A stretch of DNA of 64,000 bases from Streptomyces tuirus (GTDB lineage: Bacteria > Actinomycetota > Actinomycetes > Streptomycetales > Streptomycetaceae). Shown here one piece after another: positions 1 to 8,872 of this stretch. A model generated the notes under the pieces. It was not told the DNA's origin and did not search any database. It saw only the letters and a program-made list of their open reading frames with translations. How positions within the stretch are numbered: position 1 is the stretch's first letter; each line of letters opens with the position of its first letter. The translations under genes were made by a program, and so were the position numbers. The stretch lies in assembly GCA_018195615.1 (NCBI GenBank), contig JAGTPG010000002.1, forward strand, positions 806,001-870,000, given 5' to 3'.

Positions 1-494
1 ATGCCCGTGGTCGACAGCACGAAGCCGAGGAAGATGGCGACGGCGATGCCCAGCATCCACATGACCTGGGTGAAGGCGACGAGCCTGCCGCGGGCCCAGG
101 AGGGAGCGGCGTCCGAGACGACGGCCAGTGACGTGGGCAGGTCGGCGCCGGCCGCGAGTCCGGCGACGAGGACGCCGACCAGCAGCGTGAGGTCGTCCGG
201 GGCCAGCGTGATGACGATGGCGCCGAGCGCGAAGCAGAAGATGTCCCAGTTGTAGACGCGGCGGCGCCCGAAGAGGTCGGCGAGCCGGCCGCCGACCAGG
301 GACCCGACGGCGATGCAGCCGGTGACGATCGCGCTGATCGCGCCGGCCATCCACACGCCCATGTCGTAACTGTCGCGGTAGATGGCCAGGTTGACGGAGA
401 TGCTGACGATCAGCCCGGCGTCGAGGTAGGAGGCCATGCCCGACAGGGCGGCGGCCTTCCAGAGCTGCTTGGGGATGGGGCGGTTACCGGCCAT
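1..494 (-). CDS. MFS transporter, N-terminal part (runs off the window)
   Basis: The gene encodes the N-terminal half of a major facilitator superfamily carrier in the cytoplasmic membrane, probably for a sugar. The start is the ATG at 494, and the protein opens with MAGNRPIPKQLWKAAALSG. It has several hydrophobic segments and a typical loop motif A (GGRLADLFGRRRVY, about residues 67-80). The C-terminal half lies outside the window. It is divergent from the glycoside hydrolase at 703. A LacI-type half operator at 558-574 lies in its promoter, between TTGCAA and TATATT elements on the minus strand. I infer that it imports a sugar released by, or used with, that hydrolase; the substrate cannot be read from the sequence. 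Confidence 0.85.
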   Translation of the reverse strand, partial: MAGNRPIPKQLWKAAALSGMASYLDAGLIVSISVNLAIYRDSYDMGVWMAGAISAIVTGCIAVGSLVGGRLADLFGRRRVYNWDIFCFALGAIVITLAPDDLTLLVGVLVAGLAAGADLPTSLAVVSDAAPSWARGRLVAFTQVMWMLGIAVAIFLGFVLSTTG

Positions 495-557
495 GATGCG
501 ACTCCGTCGTCTGGTGACATCGCGGTTCCGGGTGCCTGGTCGCAGCGAATATAGGGC

Positions 558-574
558 GAGAAAAACGTTGCAAC
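558..574. promoter_or_regulatory. Putative LacI-type operator in the MFS promoter
   Basis: The sequence GAGAAAAACGTTGCAAC carries the AAAACGTT core that is also found at 672-686 and 5752-5761. On the minus strand it sits between a TTGCAA and a TATATT element, where a bound repressor would block transcription of the MFS gene. Assignment to the LacI protein at 4651-5673 is inferred from proximity and from the shared core. Confidence 0.5.
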
Positions 575-671
575 AAGGTGTCGTGCGGATATCGGCGCGT
601 CCCCTTGTGGTCACGCCGCGCTGTGCTCGGATATGGCGTGACCGTTCCAGCTCGCCTACGGTGAAGGTGGC

Positions 672-686
672 CTAAAAACGTTTTAG
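672..686. promoter_or_regulatory. Putative LacI-type operator before the glycoside hydrolase
   Basis: CTAAAAACGTTTTAG contains the perfect 10-bp palindrome AAAACGTTTT (675-684) centred on CG, as is usual for LacI-family operators. It lies 17 bp before the hydrolase start at 703, so it overlaps the expected leader or promoter. It is the best match among the three AAAACGTT sites of this locus. Confidence 0.6.
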
Positions 687-702
687 GGGAAGGACCGCTT
701 CC

Positions 703-3700
703 GTGATCTCCCCCGCACTCCAGCAGCTGTTCGACGACCCGCCCCGCGACTTCGGCCCCGCTCCCCTGTGGTGGTGGTCGGGCGCGAAGGTCACCCGCGA
801 GCGACTCGCCTGGCAGATGCGGGCGTTCGCGGAGGGCGGCGTGCACAACCTCGTCGTCATCAACCTGGCACCGGCCGGCCCGACGTTCGGCGCCCGGACC
901 GACGATCCGGTCTGGTTCGGCGAGGAGTGGTGGGCGCGCTTCACCGACGCCTGCGAGATCGCCGCGGAGTTGGGCACGCACCTGTGGTTCTACGACCAGA
1001 TCGGCTTCTCGGGCGCCAACGTGCAGGGAAGCGTGACACGGAGTCACCCCCAGGCCAGGGGTGGTGCCTTGCGCTGTCGCGACGCCACCGTGCTCGGAGG
1101 GGCGGTCGTTCTGCACGATGCCGAGACCCCCCTGGCCGCGTACTCCGCGCGGGGCCGGCGCCTCGGCCTCGCCACGGACGAGCCGGGCACCGTGCGCGTC
1201 GCCGCCCCCGACGGAACCGGCGTACGGCTCGTGACCTCCGTCCCCACGGCCTTCGACTACCTGGACCCGGCCGCCGTCGGCCGGTTGATGGACGCCGTGC
1301 ACCACGAGTACGACCGGCGCGTGCCCGACCACCTGGGCACCGTCATCGCGGGCAGCTTCCAGGACGAACTGCCGGGCACGAACGCCTGGAGCCGGCGCTT
1401 CGCCGAGGAGTTCCGCGCCCGGCGCGGCTACGACCTGCTCGACCACCTTCCGGCCCTGTTCGGCGCGGACGCCACGGTCCCGGAGTCGAAAATCCGTGCC
1501 GACTACTACGCGGTCCGCGCGGAACTGACCGAGGAGGCCCTGTTCCGGCCGCTCGCGGCATGGCACCGGGAGCGCGGGATGCTGCTGGGCAGCGACCAGA
1601 GCCACCCGGCCCGCGCGGGCTACCCGGCCCAGTCGACGCAGATCTACACCGATTACTTCCGAACCCACCGCTGGTACAGCGCCGCGGCAGCGACCATCAC
1701 GGCGACGCCAAGGTGCACTCCTCCATGGCCCACCTCTACGGCCATGAGCGCGTCTGGATCGAGGCGTTCCACTCCTCCGGCTGGGGCGGCACGCTGGAGG
1801 ACACCTACCACTGGCTGCTGCCGTTCCTGCGCAGCGGTGCCAACCTGTACAACCCGCACGCCAGTTACTTCGGCACCGCCGGCGGCTGGTTCGAGTGGGC
1901 GCCGCCGTCCACGGACTGGCGCCAGCCCTATTGGCGGCAGTACCCGGCGTTCTCCCGAGCCGTGGCCCGGATCTGCTCGATCATGTCCTGGGGCGGCTAC
2001 GCGGCCGACGTGGCGGTCCTGCACCCCACCGCCACCATGCAGGCCCTCGTGCCGCTGGACGCGACGGTCCAGCACTTCGGCGACGGCCGGCTGGGCGACG
2101 GTCACGCCGACGCCGACGAGACACAGCGCCACTATCTCGGCCTGTGCGGCACGAACAACTGGCTCGGCCCGCGCGTCGGCGCCCTGGACCGGCACGGGAT
2201 CTCCTTCGACGTGATCGACGACGACTCGGTGCAGCGCGCCATGACCACCGACGGTGCCCTGCGGATCAGGGACCTGGCGTACACCGCGGTGCTGCTGCCG
2301 TCGGCGAGCGTGCTGGAGGAGGAGACGGCGCGGCGCCTGACCGAACTGCTCGACGCGGGCGGGCGAGTCGTCGTCGTGGGCCGCCCGCCCGCGACGGCCT
2401 CCGGCCGGTCCGGCGACGACTCGGTGGTGGCGGCCCTGGTGGCGCATCCCCGGCTGGAGCGGGTGCCCGACCCCGAGGCCGGCGCGGCGGCGGTGGCCGA
2501 CGCGGCGGGGCACGCCACGGGGGACGTGCCGCTGCTCGTCAGGCGGAAGGGCGACGCGGCGGTGGCTCTCGTCACGGCTGCCTTCCCCGAGATCGGGGCG
2601 CATCCGCTGCGGACCGGCCCCGCTCCGTCGGACGACGGCGCCGGCACCTCGTCCGTGACCGTGCGGGCCGAGGTCGCCGAGGCCGAGGTCTGGAACCCGG
2701 CGACCGGCTCCCGCCACCCCGCGCGCGTCACCGTCTGCGACGACGGCGCTCGGTCGGCCATCGAGGTTCCACTGGACGGCGCCCCCGCGGCCCTGGTCGT
2801 CTGGCGCGAGGGCCGGCCGGCACCGGCACGTCCTCGACGGGGCACCCCGGCGCGGGCGATCGACGTCTCGACCGGCTGGCAGGGCCGGCTGGTCCCCACC
2901 ATGGACAACACCTGGGGCGATCTGGCCCTGCCGCCGGGATCGTCCGTGGACGAGCCCCAGATCTGGTCCATGGAGTGGACCGAGGGCGCGGCGTGGGAGC
3001 CGACCCGGGCCACCTACGGCAACCGGGTCCGTGTCCTCCCCCCGGTGCCTCACGGCGAGGTGCCCGAACCGCTGGACGCCGAAGCCGCCGAACGAGTCCT
3101 GTCCGGCGAGTCGCCCCTCGTGCCGCCGGACGCGGGCTGGGACGTCGCCGTGTACTCGTCGAGCCGCGGCCTCCCGGATCCGGGCGGGCTGCTGGGCATC
3201 AAGGGTCTGGTGAACGAGGAGTTCGTACGCGTCCCCGTACCGGTCGACGGCACGGCCGCCCGGGTCAGGGCGATCGTCGAGACCGGCCACCGGGGAGCCG
3301 CCGAACTCCACGTCGGAGCGGAGGCCGTCAAGCGGGTGTGGTGGAACGGCGAGCCACTGGAACCGGACCGCGTCGGGTACCTGGCCTCCGCCCGGGTCAC
3401 GGTGAGCCGGGACCGCAACGTGCTCGAGTACGAACTCTCCGACGCGCAGAGCCGTCCCTCGGCGATCTCGGCCGGTGACGGAACGCCGCTGGGCAGCTTC
3501 TTCTGTCTGTCCGCGCCGGGCGGACTCGGACCGCGTCCGCGGTTCATGCGTCCGCCCGACGGAGTGCGGCCGGACGGCCGGGTGGCGTATCGCGCGCGGC
3601 TCCGCGTCCCGCACGACGACGCCCGGGCGGTGCTCGTCGTGGGTGCCGCCTCGGCGGTCACCGTGCTGCTCGACGGGGAGGTCGTGGCGCGGCAGGAGAA

Positions 3701-4654
3701 GGTGGAGTACTACGAGGCGGACTGGGGCGCCGTGCCGATGTTCTTCCGCCACGAACCGGCACTCGGGGCGGGCGAACACACCCTGGAGGTCGTGGCCGAC
3801 AGTGCCGACGCCCGGGACGCGGTGTTCGTCGACCTGGTCGTGCGTCGCGGGGCCGAGGTGACGGCCCTGGTCAGCGGTGCCGGCTGGGAGGCCGGGTCGG
3901 GCGGTTGGCGGGGCCGGACCGTGGAGGACGAGCGCCGGCGGGGCGAGTTGCAGCACTGCCACGCCGTGGTGCGGTCACACCCGCTGCCGGACACGGCGTG
4001 GCTGACGGGCCGGCCGGAGCTCGGGGGTGCTGTCTGGCCCTCGCGGTCCACGGACGACGTCCACGCGGCGGCGCAACGCTTCCGCTTCACCGTGCCGGCG
4101 GGAACGGTGTCGCTCGACCTGCCGTTGGCGATGGGCGCACGGGTACGGGTCGGGGACGGCGCCGAATTCCCGCTGACCGGGCAGGTGCTGACGCTTCATC
4201 GGCCGCTCTGCCAGCCCACTGCTGTCGAGGTGGTCACCGAGCCGACAGCGGTGTTGCGGGGCGGCTCGGCATGGCGCGGTCCCGTGCGGGTCCGCACCGT
4301 GCCGGCACCGCTGCCCCTGGGTGACTGGCGGGCGCTGGGGCTGGGCAGTTGGAGCGGGGCGTGACGTACGCGCGTGCGGTGGAGGTGCCCGCGGGGGCGG
4401 ATCCGGTGCTGGATCTGGGGCGGGTGCGGGGCAGTGTGGAGGTCTCCCTCGACGGGGAGTTCGCAGGGGAGGCGTTCTGCGCGCCGTATCGCTTCCCGTT
4501 GCGCGGCGCCGCCGGGCGTACGGTCCGGCTGGAGGTGACGGTCCGGGGCACGCTGGCGCCGTATCTCGGGGAGGCCACGCCGACCGCGTGGGCCTTCGAG
4601 TCCCAGCTCTCATCGGGGCTCTTGGGTCCGGTGACGCTGCGGCTCGAGGCTTAG
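703..4654 (+). CDS. GH106-like (alpha-L-rhamnosidase type) glycoside hydrolase, broken by two apparent frameshifts
   Basis: This is a large glycosidase of about 1,315 residues. The N-terminal part has FGPAPLWWWSGAKVTRE, and the central part has a SDHHGDAKVHSSMAHLYG block followed by VWIEAFHSSGWGGTLE, which I recognise from GH106-like proteins. Beta-sandwich, sugar-binding-like segments fill the C-terminus. No signal peptide is visible, so it probably acts on short imported glycosides in the cytoplasm. The frame breaks at about 1686-1687 (GG where GGG restores GSDHHG) and again at 4355-4358 (GGGG where five G restore SGGVTYAR). Both are single-base losses. The stop overlaps the stop of the convergent LacI gene by 4 bases. 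The GH106 assignment is by motif only. Confidence 0.7.
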
Positions 4655-5673
4655 GGCCCGTCGGAGGCCGGTCGGGTCGAGTCGCGCAGGACGAGGCCGG
4701 GGGCGAAGACGCGGGTCTCGTGGACGTGGTCGGCCCGGGCCTCGATCTCGTCGAGGAGCATCTCGACGGCGGCCCGGCCCAGGTCTTCGACGGGCTGCCG
4801 GACGGTCGTCAGGGTGGTGGCGCCGAAGCTCGCGATGTCGAGGTCGCCGTAGCCGACGACCTGGATGTCCTCGGGGATGCGCAGGCCCCGTTCGGTCAGC
4901 CCCCGGCACAGGCCCGCCGCGAGGAAGTCGTTGGTGCAGAACACCCCGTCGGGCAGGTCGTCGAGCCCGTCCGCGATCTTCCTGCCGTACGCGACCGTCA
5001 TCTGCTCGGCGACGACCTGGCCCAGCCGCGCCTCGCGCCGGCTGCGCACGGCCTGCCGGGCCCCCTGGTAGCGGTCGGCGCACTGGCGTATGCCGCGCTC
5101 GCCGTTGACGACGAGGAGGTCGCGCGCCCCGCGGTCGAGGAGGTGCTGTACGGCGATGCGGCCGCCGGCGATGTCGTCGACGGAGGCCGAGCAGCCCTCC
5201 CGGTCGGGCATCGCGCGGTCGGCCAGGACGAGCGGGATGCCGCGCTCGCGCAGCCGGGCCAGCCGGCCCGGGTCGGCGCTGAGCGGCACCACGACGACGC
5301 CGACGGCCCGCTGCTCGACCAGCATGCTGAAGTAGCCCTGCTCCCGTTCCGGGGCGTCCCCGCTGTGGCAGAGGACGAGGGAGTAGCCGTGGTCGTAGGC
5401 CGCGTCGGCGGCGCCCCGTGCGATGCGCGCGTAGAAGGAGTTGGTCACGTCGGGCAGCACCAGCCCGATCGCGCAGGCGCGCCCGGTGCGCAGGCCGGCG
5501 GCGCCCGGGTGGGGAACGTAGTCGAGTGCGGCGACCGCGCTGCGGACGCGCTCGGCGGTCTGTGCGTTGACGCGCTCGGGCCGGTTGAGGACGTTGGAGA
5601 CCGTGGACACCGAGACACCGGCGGCGGCCGCGACGTCCTGGATGCGGGCGGGGCGTGCCGGAATGGCGTCCAC
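4651..5673 (-). CDS. LacI-family transcriptional regulator
   Basis: A 340-residue repressor of normal LacI length. The N-terminal helix-turn-helix reads RIQDVAAAAGVSVSTVSNVL (about residues 7-26). A periplasmic-binding-protein-like effector domain follows (GLVLPDVTNSFYARI, VFCTNDFLAAGL, VVGYGDLDIASFG), ending in the usual LRDSTRP tail. The GTG at 5673 is chosen because it directly precedes the helix-turn-helix and has a G-rich run just upstream; the spacing is tight, so the start is moderately sure. It faces the glycoside hydrolase tail to tail. AAAACGTT operators before the MFS gene, the hydrolase and this gene itself suggest autoregulation and control of the locus by a sugar effector. Confidence 0.9.
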   Translation of the reverse strand: MDAIPARPARIQDVAAAAGVSVSTVSNVLNRPERVNAQTAERVRSAVAALDYVPHPGAAGLRTGRACAIGLVLPDVTNSFYARIARGAADAAYDHGYSLVLCHSGDAPEREQGYFSMLVEQRAVGVVVVPLSADPGRLARLRERGIPLVLADRAMPDREGCSASVDDIAGGRIAVQHLLDRGARDLLVVNGERGIRQCADRYQGARQAVRSRREARLGQVVAEQMTVAYGRKIADGLDDLPDGVFCTNDFLAAGLCRGLTERGLRIPEDIQVVGYGDLDIASFGATTLTTVRQPVEDLGRAAVEMLLDEIEARADHVHETRVFAPGLVLRDSTRPASDGP

Positions 5674-5730
5674 CCCCTCGCTGTCGCAGCCGTGCTGCCA
5701 GGCACGACGGTGGTCTTCTTGGGCGCCGCA

Positions 5731-5761
5731 AGTATAACGTGACCGGGCGTAGAACGTTTTT
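5731..5761 (-). promoter_or_regulatory. Promoter and operator of the LacI gene
   Basis: On the minus strand a TATACT element (5731-5736) makes a good -10 hexamer. About 15 bp upstream lies AAAAACGTTC (5752-5761), the third copy of the AAAACGTT core in this locus. The arrangement fits autorepression by the LacI protein. The -35 element is not clear. Confidence 0.45.
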
Positions 5762-5804
5762 CCCGCCCGGTCCCCGTTGTCTCCGGGGGGCAGGTGCCTC
5801 CGGT

Positions 5805-6572
5805 TCAGGCCGAGGGCGCGCCGGTCAGGACCTCCACCCGGCCGGTGTCGAGCGAGTAGTACGCGCTGACGACGGCCAGATCGCCCTTCTTCACGAGCGG
5901 GGCGAGGTCCTTGTTGCCCCGCAGGCCGGCCGCGGTCTGGTCGATGTGGATCCGCACCATCGCGTCGACCGGGTCGGTGTGCTGCTGCTTGGCGGTCTCC
6001 CGGTAGGCCGGGCGCAGGGCGTCGGCGATCGACTGGAGGTTGCCGGGCAGCTTCTTGCCGTCGCGCATCGCCTCGTAGGCCGCCTTGACGGCACCGCAGC
6101 GCTGGTGGCCGAGGACCACGATCAGCGGGGTGCCGGAGGTCATGGGTCCGTACTCGACGGAACCGGTGACCACCGGCCCGACGGCCTGCCCGCCGGTACG
6201 CATCACGAAGAGGTCGCCGAGCCCGGTGTCGAAGATCAGCTCCGGCGGGACGCGGGAGTCGATGCAGGAGAGGATCACGCCGTAGGGCTTCTGCTCCTGG
6301 GCGACGAACTCGCGCCGCTTCGGGTCGCGGTCCGGGTGCTGGAGCTTGCCGTCCACCCAGCGCTTGTTGCCGTCCATCAGACGCGCGAACGCCGCCCATG
6401 GCGAGTCCGGTCGCGCGGCGGGCTCGGGAGAGGCGGAGTTCGTGGCGCCGACCGCCGATGTCTTGCCCGTGTTCGTGCCCGACGCCGACGAACAGGCGGT
6501 GAGCATGGCCGCGGTGGCAGCCAGCCCACCGGTGAGTATGGCCCTGCGCTGAGGCGTCTTCGCGCTACCCAT
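5805..6572 (-). CDS. Beta-class carbonic anhydrase with lipoprotein/Tat-type signal
   Basis: A 255-residue beta carbonic anhydrase (CO2 hydration to bicarbonate). The zinc and active-site residues are visible as CIDSR (Cys103, Asp105, Arg107) and GHQRCG (His156, Cys159). The N-terminus carries an RR pair, a hydrophobic stretch and a lipobox (LTAC, Cys27), then a low-complexity Ser/Thr/Ala linker to about residue 58. This predicts export and anchoring on the outer face of the membrane, possibly by Tat. Most bacterial beta-class enzymes are cytoplasmic, so the location is less usual. It appears monocistronic; no link to the neighbouring sugar genes is evident. Confidence 0.9.
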   Translation of the reverse strand: MGSAKTPQRRAILTGGLAATAAMLTACSSASGTNTGKTSAVGATNSASPEPAARPDSPWAAFARLMDGNKRWVDGKLQHPDRDPKRREFVAQEQKPYGVILSCIDSRVPPELIFDTGLGDLFVMRTGGQAVGPVVTGSVEYGPMTSGTPLIVVLGHQRCGAVKAAYEAMRDGKKLPGNLQSIADALRPAYRETAKQQHTDPVDAMVRIHIDQTAAGLRGNKDLAPLVKKGDLAVVSAYYSLDTGRVEVLTGAPSA

Positions 6573-6722
6573 GTAGCCGTCCCCTTTCGGTCTCCGCTCG
6601 CCCTGCCGGCGGCGGTGATGCCACTGTCGGGGCGGCCGGTTAGCGCCCGTACAGCGCTGATGCAGCGCAGCAGAAGCACTGGTCCAAAACGCGGGACGTG
6701 ACGAGGACCCGACCCTCGGTGA

Positions 6723-7909
6723 TCAGGCCGGGAACTCCTTCTTCAGCCAGTCGGCGTCCAGCCGGACGTGTTTGATGGTGCGGCGATGGTGGGTGTAGGC
6801 GACGTGGAGCGTGCCGTCCGGGCTCTGGGCGAGGGAGGGGTAGGACAGTTCGCGGTTGAGGCCGTCGCGGGAGTTGTTGGTCAGGCAGTGGCCGTCGCCG
6901 GTCTCCAGGTCGTAGCGCCGGGACCAGGTGCGTCCGCCGTCGGAGGAGAGGGCCAGGGAGAGCGGGGCGCGGGGGCGCCCCAGAACGCGTCGCCCGTGGG
7001 GACCGCCGGGCCCGCGCCGGACGGTGTGTCCGACACGCCCTCGTCGTCGATCTCGTCGTACAGGGACACCCTGCGGGCGACCGCGTCCGCCGCGCTGCTG
7101 TGGTTGTAGACCAGGGCGAGCCTGCCGTCGGACAGCACCGCGTACTGGATGGAGGAGTTGTTGTTCGGCACGTCCAGGGGCTGTGGTTCGGTCCAGGTCT
7201 CGCCGGCGTCGTACGACCTGCTGCTGTGCACGGCGTCGGCGCGGCGGCTGCGGAAGAGGGCCAGGAGTGAACCGTCGGGCAGCGGGCGGATGTTCATGTG
7301 GACGAGGCCGGTGCTGCCCGGGACGGGGCGCTCGTGCCAGCTGCGTCCGCCGTCGTCGCTGATCATGACGGAGCTGGTGTCCCGGTCGCCCGACCAGGGC
7401 GTGCCGGGGGTGGCGACGCAGCGGAAGATCGGCAGCAACATCCGGTCGCTGCCGGGCACTTCGACGATCGGCTGGCGTACGAAGACGCCGCCCTGCTCGC
7501 CGGCCGGGAACAGGACGCGGGCCGGTCCCCAGGTGGCGCCCTCGTCGTGGCTGGCGCGCAGCCGGACCTCGGCGGTGTCCTGGTGCCCGGCGCGCTGTGC
7601 GGTGTGCAGGAGCCACAGGTCCCCGGAGGGGGCCGGGAACAGCAGCGGGTTCTGTTCGGAGCGGGTGTCGTCGGCGGAGAGGCGGACGGGGGCGCACCAG
7701 GTGCCGGCGTCCGGGAAGAGGCGGGAGAACCACACCGAGATGTCGGGGACGCCTTCCTGGGTGCCGCCGAACCAGACGCAGCCGAGGTCGCCGCCGGGCA
7801 GGACGGTGAGGTTCGCGGCGTGGTTCTGCACGGCGGGGGCGGCCAGGTGGGTCTCGGCGCGGCCCGGCTCGGTGGGGTGGGGGCGCAGGGTGCCGTCGGG
7901 GGTGGTCAT
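6723..7909 (-). CDS. BNR-repeat sialidase-like glycosidase, one apparent frameshift
   Basis: A protein of about 395 residues with the six-bladed sialidase-like fold, recognised by repeated Asp-box motifs (SHDEGATW, SDDGGRSW, SYDAGETW, SSDGGRTW). No signal peptide is seen, so the enzyme should act inside the cell on an imported glycoside. True sialidase activity is not shown; this fold also occurs in other glycosidases and lyases. The start ATG (7909) overlaps the upstream aldolase stop as ATGA, so the genes are translationally coupled. The frame breaks in a G5 run at 6971-6975 (plus strand); adding one G joins FWGA to PRAPLSLALSSDGG. It is the last gene of the leftward transporter/aldolase operon. 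Confidence 0.75.
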
Positions 7910-8751
7910 CGGGCCTCTCCTGCCTGGCGGGCGGCGGTCAGATGGCCGGCGGCCGCCTGTTCCAGGTGGACGAGGTCGCAGGCCACGGTGGCGAAGGTGA
8001 AGCCCTCGGCGAGGCGTTTGGCGGCGGTCGCGCCGTCCGCGGTGTGGATGCCGGCGGCGATGCCCGCACGGGCCGCAGCGGTGCGCACCGAGACGAGCGC
8101 GGCTTCGAACTCGTCGGCGAGGGCCGGGTCGGTGGAGGTGGCTCCGCCGAGCGCGAGGCGCAGGTCGGAGGGGCCGACGTAGACGCCGTCGAGGCCGTCG
8201 GTGGCGCAGATGGCCTCGGCGTTCGCCAGGCCCTCGGCGGTCTCGATCATCGCGAGGACGACGGTCTGGGCGTGGGCGTCGGCCGGGTGGGGGCCGAGGC
8301 GCAGGCCGGAGCGCATGGGGCCGTAGCTGCGGCGGCCGTGGGGCGGATAGCGTACGGCCGCCACCGCCTCGGCCGCGTCCTGGGCGGTGTCGATCAGCGG
8401 GACGATGACGCCGGTGGCGCCCGCGTCGAGCGCCTTGCCGATCGGGGACGGGTCGTTGGCCTCGACGCGGACCAGGCCGACGGCCGTCGAGCCCTTGGTG
8501 TCGATGGCGGTGAGGGAGCGCAGCACCCCCGCGTACTCCAGCAGCCCGTGCTGGGCGTCGAGGGCGACGTAGTCGTAGCCGAGGCGGGCGATGCGTTCGG
8601 TGGAGACCGGGGAGTCGAGGACGGACCAGTAGCCGACGAGCGGTTCGCGGGAGCGCAGGGCGGCGGCGAAGGCGGCTGGGGTGCCTGGGGCGGGGGCATG
8701 AGGCGGGGCTCCTTGGGGTGGGACAAGGTCGGCGGCGGGGAGGGCGGGCAT
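7906..8751 (-). CDS. HpcH/HpaI-family aldolase
   Basis: A 281-residue class II (metal-dependent) aldolase of the HpcH/HpaI family, which splits 2-keto-3-deoxy acids into pyruvate and an aldehyde. The family features are LVGYWSVLDSP, the DYVALDAQHG segment, VIVPLIDTAQDAAEAV, the MIETAEG metal-ligand block and VGPSDL. The N-terminal 30 residues are Pro/Ala-rich and lie in a degenerate repeat region. An alternative ATG at 8702 would be in frame if one C were missing from its C-run, giving a more typical N-terminus; the start is therefore uncertain. The gene follows the aldo/keto reductase by 121 bp and overlaps the sialidase-like gene by 4 bases. Confidence 0.85.
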   Translation of the reverse strand: MPALPAADLVPPQGAPPHAPAPGTPAAFAAALRSREPLVGYWSVLDSPVSTERIARLGYDYVALDAQHGLLEYAGVLRSLTAIDTKGSTAVGLVRVEANDPSPIGKALDAGATGVIVPLIDTAQDAAEAVAAVRYPPHGRRSYGPMRSGLRLGPHPADAHAQTVVLAMIETAEGLANAEAICATDGLDGVYVGPSDLRLALGGATSTDPALADEFEAALVSVRTAAARAGIAAGIHTADGATAAKRLAEGFTFATVACDLVHLEQAAAGHLTAARQAGEAR

Positions 8752-8872
8752 GAAGCCGGTCTCTGAGGGGGCCGGACACGGGTCGGTGGTCAGGGCGGTG
8801 GGTGTGAAGCCGGGCCCCAGGGGCGGGGCATGGGGCGGTGGGTGTGAGGTGGGCTTCTTGGGTGGGGCGTGG
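8752..8872 (-). repeat. Degenerate G-rich repeats between the reductase and aldolase genes
   Basis: This spacer contains the 15-mer GGGCGGTGGGTGTGA twice (8793-8807 and 8833-8847). It also holds decayed copies of a GGGGC-CTTGGGGTGGG-like unit that extends into the first codons of the aldolase gene. The layout suggests local tandem duplication. I see no terminator or clear promoter here. Confidence 0.5.

Noticed and set aside
1684..1690. Programmed -1 ribosomal frameshifting in the hydrolase and other broken genes
   Set aside because: There is no slippery heptamer with a downstream structure, and the same defect occurs in many unrelated genes, so sequence error is simpler.
484..3962. Very long open frames on the minus strand opposite the glycoside hydrolase
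   Set aside because: They are typical antisense shadows of a high-GC gene: low-complexity Arg/Gly/Pro composition, no family motifs, and they continue across unrelated genes.
6723..7909. Calling the BNR protein a true sialidase and the locus a sialic acid pathway
   Set aside because: There is no N-acetylneuraminate lyase, N-acetylmannosamine kinase or epimerase nearby, and the fold is shared by other glycosidases.
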